Made by a program: the position numbers and the translations under genes
Shown here: one piece after another, positions 1 through 5,224 of the stretch
Numbering within the stretch: position 1 is the first letter of the stretch
Layout: every line of letters starts with the position of its first letter
Notes under the pieces: generated by a model
Seen by the model: the letters and a program-made list of their open reading frames with translations, nothing else
What the model was told of the DNA's origin: nothing
Databases searched by the model: none
DNA from: Rubrobacteraceae bacterium
GTDB lineage: Bacteria; Actinomycetota; Rubrobacteria; Rubrobacterales; Rubrobacteraceae
Direction: 5' to 3'
DNA length: 5,224 nt
Assembly (NCBI GenBank): GCA_021156345.1
Contig: JAJNDJ010000125.1
Span: 1 to 5,224 of the forward strand

Positions 1-440
1 AGGCCATGAAGGTCGGACGCGGCACCGAGGAGGGCGTCGAGGTGGGCCCCCTCATCGACGGCGACCAGCGCGAGAAGGTCGCCGACCTCGTCGATGACGC
101 ACTCGGCAAGGGAGCCAGGGCCCTGGTCGGTGCCGAGAAGATGGAGGGCGCAGGCTACTTCTACCGCCCCACCGTGCTCGGCGACGTCCCCGAGGACGCG
201 ACGCTGTTGAAGGAGGAGATCTTCGGCCCCGTAGCCCCGGTAGCCTCCTTCGACTCGGAAGAAGCTGCCGTAGCCGCCGCCAACGACACCGAGTACGGTC
301 TCGTGGCCTACGTCTACACCAGCGATCTGAAGCGCGCCCTTCGCGTCTGCGAGGGCATCGAGACCGGCATGGTCGGCCTCAACCAGGGCATGGTCTCCAA
401 CGCCTCAGCCCCCTTCGGCGGCATCGCCGAAAGGAGATAA
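1..440 (+). CDS. gabD: Succinate-semialdehyde dehydrogenase, C-terminal part, 5' end outside window and 3' end truncated
   Basis: This is the C-terminal third of an NAD(P)-dependent aldehyde dehydrogenase; the first full codon is at 3 and the frame is open to the left edge. The order of motifs fits the family: VGPLID, a GYFYRPTVL strand, LKEEIFGPVAPV (the Glu at 216-218 normally contacts the nicotinamide ribose), NDTEYGLVAYVYT, and GMVGLN with VSN before APFGG. The GLN/VSN/APFGG wording is typical of succinate-semialdehyde dehydrogenases, which oxidise succinate semialdehyde to succinate in GABA degradation. The catalytic Cys and Glu lie upstream of the window. The frame ends APFGGIAERR-stop, whereas relatives continue with about 25 more residues (KQSGLGREG... 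ending near a KYVGI-like strand). That segment takes part in subunit contacts, so this product is probably impaired. The stop codon overlaps the next ALDH start (TAATG), so the two were likely co-transcribed. Family membership is secure; substrate is likely but not proven. Confidence 0.85.
   Translation, partial: AMKVGRGTEEGVEVGPLIDGDQREKVADLVDDALGKGARALVGAEKMEGAGYFYRPTVLGDVPEDATLLKEEIFGPVAPVASFDSEEAAVAAANDTEYGLVAYVYTSDLKRALRVCEGIETGMVGLNQGMVSNASAPFGGIAERR
430..437 (+). promoter_or_regulatory. Ribosome binding site for the second ALDH, inside the end of the first
   Basis: AAAGGAGA sits just before the ATG at 440, with only three bases between GGAG and the start. It lies inside the last codons of the upstream ALDH, encoding its final Glu-Arg-Arg. 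This supports the start at 440 over the in-frame ATG at 455, and suggests translational coupling of the two genes. The spacing is shorter than usual. Confidence 0.6.
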
Positions 441-1036
441 TGTCGGACAGTAAGATGCGGGTTATCAACCCGGCTACGGAGGATAACATCGAGGAGATAC
501 CGACCTCTTCCCGCGAGGAGGTCGATGCTGCCGTCGAACGGGCGCAGGATGGTTTTCGCGAGTGGCAGGGGTTCGCCGGGCTTGACCGGGCCGAGGTGTT
601 GCATGAGATCTCCGCGCGGATGCGAGAGCATGCGGACGAGCTTGCGGAGGTCATGACGCAGGAGGGTGGAAAGCCCTTTATCGAGAACCGCGATGAGGTT
701 ACGTGGACGGCCGCTTGCTTTGACTATTATGGTGAGATCGCACGCGACTCCGTAGGGTACCTGCCGGCGCCTATCGAGCCGCAGCAGCTCGCTCTCGTCG
801 TGAAGGAGCCCGTTGGAACGGTGGCCTGCATCGTGCCCTGGAACTATCCGCTGCTGCTCGCGGCCTGGAAGGTCGCACCGGCCCTCGCCGCGGGGAACGC
901 GGTTCTTCTGAAGCCGTCCGAGGAGACGCCGCTCGCTACGCGGCGCCTTGCTGAGCTCATGCATGAGTTGCCCGAGGGGCTGCTGCAGGTCGTGTATGGA
1001 GCCGGCGAGGTCGGTCAGGGCGCAAGGTCGGCATAG
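440..1036 (+). CDS. Aldehyde dehydrogenase, N-terminal fragment of a broken gene
   Basis: This 198-residue frame is the N-terminal part of an NAD-dependent aldehyde dehydrogenase. It opens with RVINPATE, has the helical EEVDAAVERAQ segment, then VKEPVGTVACIVPWNYPL with the oxyanion-hole Asn at residue 135, and AGNAVLLKPSEETP with the cofactor-binding Lys at 158. It then runs through LLQVVYGAGEVG, which leads into the second half of the Rossmann fold. After GQG the frame goes out of register and stops four codons later (ARSA-stop). The missing continuation would hold the HPDV..FTGS segment, and the C-terminal half resumes one frame over at 1021. The family is about 480-500 residues, so this piece alone lacks the catalytic Cys and Glu and cannot be an active enzyme. 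Codons here use more A/T third bases (for example the stretch near 720-730) than the upstream ALDH. Confidence 0.8.
   Translation: MSDSKMRVINPATEDNIEEIPTSSREEVDAAVERAQDGFREWQGFAGLDRAEVLHEISARMREHADELAEVMTQEGGKPFIENRDEVTWTAACFDYYGEIARDSVGYLPAPIEPQQLALVVKEPVGTVACIVPWNYPLLLAAWKVAPALAAGNAVLLKPSEETPLATRRLAELMHELPEGLLQVVYGAGEVGQGARSA
1008..1031 (+). other. Deletion/frameshift junction splitting the second ALDH gene
   Basis: The N-terminal frame reads GEVG-Q-G up to about 1020. The C-terminal frame reads RKVG from 1021 in a different register. In intact relatives these are separated by roughly 18-20 residues including the FTGS cofactor loop, so a segment of length 3n+1 bases (about 55-61) is missing. 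The 7-base word AGGTCGG occurs on both sides (1008-1014 and 1025-1031), encoding part of the EVG and KVG sites. A slip or collapse between similar short words could have produced the loss, but this cannot be told from the sequence alone. Confidence 0.75.
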
Positions 1037-1821
1037 CCGCCGCCGAGCGCCTCATCCCCGCGAATCTAGAGCTCGGGGGAAAGGACCCTTTTATCATCTG
1101 CGACGATGTCGACGTGGAGATCGCCGCGCAGGGCGCTGTGTGGGCCGCCTGCCTGAACGCCGGACAGGTCTGTACGTCATCGGAGCGGTTCTACGTGATG
1201 AGCAAAGTGGCCGACGATTTTGTCGAGGCGTCCAGGGAGTTCGTCGAGTCGTTGAACATCGGGGACCCCATGGACCGCTCGACGGACATAGGGCCCATGA
1301 TCAACGCCTCGGGCCGCGAGAAGGTCGAGCGCCACGTCGGGGACGCTCTAGAGAAGGGCGCGAAGCTCGTCGCCGGCGGCGAGCGGTACGGCGAGAAGGG
1401 TTTCTACTACAAGCCAACCGTCCTCGCCGGCGTAACGCCGTCCATGACTGTGATGCGGGATGAGACGTTCGGTCCTGTTGTCCCTGTCGTGGAGGTCGGG
1501 AGCCTGGACGAGGCGATAGAGCAGGCCAACTCTGTGCCTTACGGGCTCGGGGCAAACGTGTATACGCAAGACTTCGAGAAGATGCTCAAGTGCATGCGGG
1601 AGATCCGGGCCGGAACCGTCTGGATCAACGACCCCCTTACCGACAACGACGCAGCACCCTTCGGCGGCCAGAGGGGGAGCGGCATCGGCCGCGAGCTCGG
1701 CCGCGAGGGTCTCGAAGCCTTCCAGGAGTCAAAGCACGTCCACATCGATCCCAGGGTCGAAAAGAAGGAGTGGTGGTACCCCTACGGCAAAGACGATGAT
1801 CCTGGCCAGCGGACAATGTAG
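1021..1821 (+). CDS. Aldehyde dehydrogenase, C-terminal fragment of the same broken gene
   Basis: Homology begins at 1021 with RKVG and covers the catalytic half of the enzyme. The general-base Glu is in LELGGKDP (1069-1071), the nucleophilic Cys in NAGQVCTSSERF (1171-1173), and the Glu of DETFGPV is at 1462-1464. The end carries WINDPL, DNDAAPFGG, GSGIGRELGREGLEAFQESKH and a tail with EWWYPYG. That tail is common in betaine-aldehyde/gamma-aminobutyraldehyde-type ALDHs and differs from the succinate-semialdehyde enzyme upstream, so this is not a simple duplication. The first usable start in this frame is GTG at 1114. It has no ribosome binding site and lies after the general-base Glu, so separate translation would give a useless protein. 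Original role: NAD-linked oxidation of an aldehyde, perhaps an amino-aldehyde feeding the GABA route served by its neighbour. The family is certain; the substrate is a guess. Confidence 0.82.
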   Translation, partial: RKVGIAAAERLIPANLELGGKDPFIICDDVDVEIAAQGAVWAACLNAGQVCTSSERFYVMSKVADDFVEASREFVESLNIGDPMDRSTDIGPMINASGREKVERHVGDALEKGAKLVAGGERYGEKGFYYKPTVLAGVTPSMTVMRDETFGPVVPVVEVGSLDEAIEQANSVPYGLGANVYTQDFEKMLKCMREIRAGTVWINDPLTDNDAAPFGGQRGSGIGRELGREGLEAFQESKHVHIDPRVEKKEWWYPYGKDDDPGQRTM

Positions 1822-1856
1822 CGTGGACACACCTCAAAATCTGGCGCCTTCCGCTT

Positions 1857-1953
1857 CTCGAACGGACATTGGGCGACCTGGTATCAGGGGGCCGCGTGAT
1901 CTCCACACCGGGCCACGGTCCAGGTCATATCTCGCTGCTACGTGATGCGGATG
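1857..1953 (+). pseudogene. Relic of a metallo-beta-lactamase-fold hydrolase
   Basis: In the frame containing 1869, the conceptual translation reads LERTLGDLVSGG followed by RVISTPGHGPGHISLLRDADG. This matches the strand-loop-strand around motif 3 of metallo-beta-lactamase-fold hydrolases (usually VIHTPGHTPGHISLL), where the first His of PGHxPGH is a zinc ligand. The frame is open from the ALDH stop, but the first metal motif (HxHxDH) and everything after the DADG turn are absent. The amidase end on the other strand starts at 1966. No ribosome binding site or credible start is seen; the TTG at 1869 is only a formal one. It is therefore a roughly 30-residue leftover of a larger gene, not a gene in its own right. 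A short chance match is possible but unlikely given the run of consecutive motif residues. Confidence 0.6.
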
Positions 1954-1965
1954 GCCCGGACCCGA

Positions 1966-3372
1966 TCAGCGACCTGCAGCCTGGTGATCCTGGACGAGTG
2001 CCTCTTCGTAAGCGTGCCCAAAACGGTAGAGGGTCGCCTCATCGAAGCGTCGTCCGATAAGCTGCAACCCTACCGGAAGCCCGGAGGCTGTGGCCCCACA
2101 CGGTATAGAGAGGCTCGGATGGCCCGTCAGGTCGGTCGGCCCTGTAAAGCGGGTTAGCGCGGAGCGAACGCTCTCGTCGTAGTCTCCGATACTGACCCCG
2201 CGTTGCCCGATCTCCGTAGCCGTGATCGGAAGGGTTGGGGTGAGGAGCACGTCGACACCGTGGAGGGCGTGGTCGAACTCATCTGTGGCGAGCACCCCTC
2301 GCCGACGCGCGTTCGCGTAACGGTAAGCCTCCAGACGCTCGCCGTCCATCAGGCGCTCGCTGACCTCTTCGCCTAACGTCTCCGGCTCGTTTTCGAGGCG
2401 TTCCTCGTGGACGGCGTAGGCCTCAGCGCCGAGGATCAGCCGGTGCGCGTGGAGCGTGTCCTCCAGGTTGGGGATCTCGACCTCCCGTACTTGCGCGCCG
2501 AGTAACCGAAATACCTCTACGGCCTCGCGCACCAGCGCCCCGACCTCCTCCTCGACGTGATCGAAGTAGAAGCTTGTCGGAAGACCGATACCGGTTCCCC
2601 GGAGTCCGAGTTCGAGGTGGCGGGTGAAGTCTTCCGCGGGACGATCTACGGAGTAGTGATCTTCCTGGTCGTGGCCGGCCAGGACGTTCAGCATCAGGGC
2701 GTTGTCCTCCACGGTGCGGGTGATGGGACCGACGTGGTCGAGGCTCCATGAGAGAGGGAAGACACCGCTCTTGCTCACGCGCCCGAAGGTCGGCTTCATG
2801 CCGACGATACCGCAGAGGGCCGCGGGGATACGGATGGAGCCTCCCGTGTCCGAGCCGAGGGCGCCGTAACAAAGGTTTGCTGCGACCGCGGCCCCCGAGC
2901 CGCCGCTGGAGCCGCCGGTGATCCTGCCCGCGTCGTGAGGATTCCGAGTTGGACCGAAATGTGAGCGGTCGCCCGTGGGACCGTAGGCGAACTCGTGCGT
3001 GTTGGTCTTGCCGACCAGGACGGATCCCGCCTCCTCCAGCTTCCGTGCTACGGTCGCGCTGTGGTCAGGGACATGCCCGGCGTAAAGAGAGGATCCCATC
3101 GTAGTGCGGACACCCCTGGTATAGATGATGTCCTTCAGGGCGAAGGGCACGCCGTGCAGCGGCCCCCTGTAGTGTCCGGCCAGGATCTCTCTTTCAGCCA
3201 GCGACGCCTTCTCCAGCGCCCGCTCCGCCGTAACGGTAATGAAGGAGTTCGTCTCGTCCGCCTCGATACGCCCGAGCAGCACCATCACGACGTCGACCGG
3301 GGAGAGGCGTCTCGCCAGGAGCTCCCTGGAGAGGCCGGCGAGCGAGAGTGGCAGGTCTGCGTCCTTGGACAA
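1966..3372 (-). CDS. Amidase signature family hydrolase
   Basis: This is a complete 468-residue amidase, normal for the family (about 450-500). It hydrolyses a C-N bond in an amide through a Ser-cisSer-Lys triad. Lys80 is in HGVPFALKDI, Ser155 (cis-Ser) in TGGSSGGSG, and Ser179 (nucleophile) in GSDTGGSIRIPA. The spacings of 75 and 24 residues are exactly those of the family. Later hallmarks are MKPTFGRVSKSGVFPLSWSLDHVGP, LLTPTLPITA, and GLPVGLQLIGRRFDEATL near the end. No signal peptide or membrane segment is seen, so it should be cytosolic. The TTG start at 3370-3372 is chosen because GAAGGAG stands seven bases upstream and the N-terminal LAGLSRELLARRLSPVDV helix fits the family. The sequence resembles GatA and allophanate/indoleacetamide hydrolases, but no gatB, gatC or urea-cycle partner lies nearby, so the substrate is unknown. 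It is convergent with the ALDH pair and follows the phosphatase gene on the same strand by 87 bases. Confidence 0.93.
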   Translation of the reverse strand: MSKDADLPLSLAGLSRELLARRLSPVDVVMVLLGRIEADETNSFITVTAERALEKASLAEREILAGHYRGPLHGVPFALKDIIYTRGVRTTMGSSLYAGHVPDHSATVARKLEEAGSVLVGKTNTHEFAYGPTGDRSHFGPTRNPHDAGRITGGSSGGSGAAVAANLCYGALGSDTGGSIRIPAALCGIVGMKPTFGRVSKSGVFPLSWSLDHVGPITRTVEDNALMLNVLAGHDQEDHYSVDRPAEDFTRHLELGLRGTGIGLPTSFYFDHVEEEVGALVREAVEVFRLLGAQVREVEIPNLEDTLHAHRLILGAEAYAVHEERLENEPETLGEEVSERLMDGERLEAYRYANARRRGVLATDEFDHALHGVDVLLTPTLPITATEIGQRGVSIGDYDESVRSALTRFTGPTDLTGHPSLSIPCGATASGLPVGLQLIGRRFDEATLYRFGHAYEEALVQDHQAAGR

Positions 3373-3379
3373 GCCTTTG

Positions 3380-3386
3380 CTCCTTC
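3380..3386 (-). promoter_or_regulatory. Ribosome binding site fixing the TTG start of the amidase
   Basis: On the minus strand GAAGGAG is followed by seven bases and then TTG. This strong Shine-Dalgarno match at ideal spacing supports TTG as the start, with no ATG or GTG better placed in the frame. Confidence 0.7.
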
Positions 3387-3459
3387 GAGGGCGGACGCGT
3401 GCAGTATCTCATAGCGTTTCCACAACGTCCTCGGCCGTGCGGTGTTCGCTGCGGTGGGG

Positions 3460-5224
3460 TTAGGGGTGGTTGCCTCTCTCCGCAGGCGCCGCCCCCTCAC
3501 TGGCGCGTAGGACCAGGATGGCCAGGTCGTCCCGCGGATATCCCTCTTGGAAATCAAGGACGACGCCCTTGACCCTCCTGGCTAACGTCACCGCGTCGCA
3601 GCCGGCGCAGGAGCTGAGGAGATGGCGCAACTTGCCCTCGCCGAAGAAGTCGCCGTCGGGGGAGCGCGCCTCGGTGACGCCGTCGGTGTAGAGGACGAGG
3701 GCCTCGCCAGGCATGAGACGCAGCGACGTATCCCTGAGCTCCGCGTCGGGAAACACGCCTAGCACCTTGCCCGAGCATCCGACCTCCTCCACCTCGCCGC
3801 CGGAGCGGACCAGGAGCGGCGGCGGATGGCCCGCGCGTGAGACGTCCGCCCCTACGCCCTCCGAGCCGTCCTGGGGCTCGAGTCGGACGCAGGCAGCCGT
3901 GCAGAAGCGATCCTCGGGTAGCTGGCGGAGCATAGCCTCGTTGAGGGCGGCGAGCACCTCGGAGGGCCTGTCGTTCTTCAGGGTGACGGCGCGGATGGTG
4001 TAACGGGCCAGGGCCGTCACCGACGCCGCCTCTACCCCCTTGCCCCGCACGTCCCCGATGGCGCAGAGCCACCCATTCTCCACAGTGTTTATGAGGTCGT
4101 AGAAGTCCCCTCCCACGTCGTTGGCCTCTCCGACGGGCAGATACTCCGCGCCGACCTCGACGCCGGGAATCTCAGGCAGATGAGGTGGAAGCAAGCTCCT
4201 CTGCAAAACGCGTGCTATCTCACTGCGGTCCCTGTACAGGCGGGCGTTGTCCGCGGCCAACGCGCAGCGGTAGACCAGATCCTCGGCCAGCAGGAGGTCA
4301 TCTTCGTCGTAGCGGCGATCCAGCCTCGAGGAAATGAGGGTGATGGCGCCTATGGTCCTCCCCCTCGCCAGTAACGGGACGCACATCAGGGAGCGAGGCT
4401 CCAGCCGGTTTACGATCTCCAGATACTCGCCTTCGAGCCCGCGCTCGTAGAAGGTGACGTCGGGGAGGTCAGGGAGCAGCACGGACCTCCCGGTCCTGAG
4501 CACCTCGGTAGAGCTCCCGGGGTCTCCCTCCCCAAACCGTCTGTGCTCCCTGAGCCTCCTCAGGAGGTCCTCCTTCTCCTCTTCGGCGTGCGCGACGGCG
4601 AGTTGGTTAACGCTCCCGTCGTCCTCCACGATGTCGAGCAGGCACCAGTCGGCGAGCTCGGGCACGAGGAGGCGTGTGATCCCCTCGAGGGTCTCTCTGT
4701 AGTCGAGCGAGGCCGAGAGCGTAGGGCCGGCAGCCGCGAGCAACGTAAGGCGCCGCCTGGCCGCCACCGCCTCGGCCCTCGCGAGTTGCTCCCTTACGAG
4801 CAGCAGGTCACGCTCCTCCTCCGTCTTCTTGCGCTCGCTGATGTCCTCGACCACCGCGATAAAGTAGGCGGGGTCCCCCGAAGCATCCCGCACCAGCGAA
4901 ACGGTAAGGTTCACCCAGACCTCAGGCCCGCCTTTCCTGAGGTAGCGTTTCTCCATCGTGTACGTCTGGAGCTCGCCCAAAAGCAGCCGCCGCATCTGTT
5001 CGAGATCCCCTTCGAGGTCATCGGGATGGGTAATATCCTGGAACGTCCTTTGAAGGAGCTCCTCCCGCTCGTAGCCCACGATCTCGGCCAGGCGCCGGTT
5101 TACGCGCAACCAGCGGCCGTCGATGCCGACCTGCGCGGCACCAATGGCGGCGTGTTCGAAGGTAGCCCTGAAACGTTCTTCGCTCTCACGCAGGACCTCC
5201 TCGATCCCGCGCCGTTCTGTGATG
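3460..5224 (-). CDS. PAS-GAF-SpoIIE sensor serine phosphatase (RsbU/RsbP-like), N-terminus outside window
   Basis: The frame is open to the right edge, giving 587 visible residues; a TTG at 5107-5109 is an internal Leu, because PAS sequence continues upstream of it. The visible order is as follows. ITERR at the very edge looks like the tail of a preceding PAS domain. A PAS domain covers about 15-130 ([32 protein letters not shown]). A charged helical linker covers 132-160. A GAF domain covers about 160-325 ([31 protein letters not shown]). An [15 protein letters not shown] linker leads into a SpoIIE-type PP2C domain to about 575. Its Mn/Mg ligands are visible: Asp373 in GGDFYD, Asp391 in GDVRGKG, Asp514 in YTDGVTEAR and Asp565/566 in PRDDLA. 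Such proteins sense a ligand or redox/light state and dephosphorylate a STAS anti-anti-sigma factor, controlling stress sigma factors. No kinase domain follows and no membrane segment is visible. The input signal and partner are not shown here. Confidence 0.92.
   Translation of the reverse strand, partial: ITERRGIEEVLRESEERFRATFEHAAIGAAQVGIDGRWLRVNRRLAEIVGYEREELLQRTFQDITHPDDLEGDLEQMRRLLLGELQTYTMEKRYLRKGGPEVWVNLTVSLVRDASGDPAYFIAVVEDISERKKTEEERDLLLVREQLARAEAVAARRRLTLLAAAGPTLSASLDYRETLEGITRLLVPELADWCLLDIVEDDGSVNQLAVAHAEEEKEDLLRRLREHRRFGEGDPGSSTEVLRTGRSVLLPDLPDVTFYERGLEGEYLEIVNRLEPRSLMCVPLLARGRTIGAITLISSRLDRRYDEDDLLLAEDLVYRCALAADNARLYRDRSEIARVLQRSLLPPHLPEIPGVEVGAEYLPVGEANDVGGDFYDLINTVENGWLCAIGDVRGKGVEAASVTALARYTIRAVTLKNDRPSEVLAALNEAMLRQLPEDRFCTAACVRLEPQDGSEGVGADVSRAGHPPPLLVRSGGEVEEVGCSGKVLGVFPDAELRDTSLRLMPGEALVLYTDGVTEARSPDGDFFGEGKLRHLLSSCAGCDAVTLARRVKGVVLDFQEGYPRDDLAILVLRASEGAAPAERGNHP

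Noticed and set aside
314..964. Long 216-residue open frame on the minus strand across the two ALDH genes
   Set aside because: It lies opposite clear ALDH coding sequence, is Arg/Leu-rich and low in recognisable motifs, as expected of an antisense shadow in GC-rich DNA.
1008..1031. Programmed ribosomal frameshift joining the two ALDH halves
   Set aside because: There is no slippery run, and shifting frame would still leave about 18-20 residues including FTGS missing.
948..1463. 171-residue plus-strand frame bridging the ALDH break
   Set aside because: It is the third frame, very Arg-rich with no family motifs; the ALDH catalytic motifs are in the other frame throughout.
1822..1965. Bidirectional terminator between the convergent genes
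   Set aside because: Only a 4-base inverted repeat (CCTG-GTAT-CAGG) is seen; it is too short and is explained by the metallo-hydrolase remnant's codons.
3387..3459. Promoter or terminator between the phosphatase and amidase genes
   Set aside because: A TTGTGG word and AT-richer GAGATACT stretch exist on the minus strand, but their spacing does not make a convincing promoter, and no stable hairpin with a T-run is visible.
3554..4072. 172-residue minus-strand frame inside the phosphatase gene
   Set aside because: It is an out-of-frame Gly/Arg/Pro-rich shadow of the SpoIIE domain, whose metal-binding motifs are all in the main frame.

Overview
The window is GC-rich, with mostly G/C-ending codons and one TTG start. 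It looks like chromosomal DNA of a high-GC Gram-positive bacterium. The actinobacterial-type succinate-semialdehyde dehydrogenase and the PAS-GAF-SpoIIE phosphatase suggest an actinobacterium, possibly Rubrobacter-like. That assignment is an inference from protein style, not from a marker gene.

Left part (1-1821, + strand): two aldehyde dehydrogenase (ALDH) genes lie head to tail with a TAATG stop/start overlap. The first (1-440) is the C-terminal part of a succinate-semialdehyde dehydrogenase. It stops right after the APFGG motif and lacks the usual last ~25 residues. The second (440-1821) is a different ALDH, of the betaine-/aminobutyraldehyde-like type. It is split into an N-terminal and a C-terminal piece by a small deletion plus frameshift near 1017-1024, which removes the FTGS segment of the NAD-binding domain. 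If once intact, the pair could have carried out consecutive oxidations in polyamine/GABA breakdown (aminobutyraldehyde to GABA, and after transamination succinate semialdehyde to succinate). This pathway link is inference.

Middle (1822-1965): this short gap between convergent genes contains a recognisable scrap of a metallo-beta-lactamase-fold hydrolase (the PGHxPGH motif region) with no surrounding gene. With the two ALDH lesions, this makes three broken genes within about 1.5 kb. The left half is therefore either a decaying locus or an assembly with collapsed short segments.

Right part (1966-5224, - strand): an intact 468-residue amidase-signature hydrolase with its full Lys-Ser-Ser catalytic set starts at a TTG codon behind a good ribosome binding site. 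It lies 87 bp downstream of a gene that enters from beyond the right edge. That gene encodes a signalling protein with a PAS domain (and probably another before it), a GAF domain and a C-terminal SpoIIE/PP2C serine phosphatase with its metal-binding aspartates. This kind of protein senses a signal and dephosphorylates an anti-anti-sigma factor.

I see no RNA gene, CRISPR array, insertion sequence, clear terminator or evidence of a new multi-gene system. The main point of interest is the clustered gene damage on the left.
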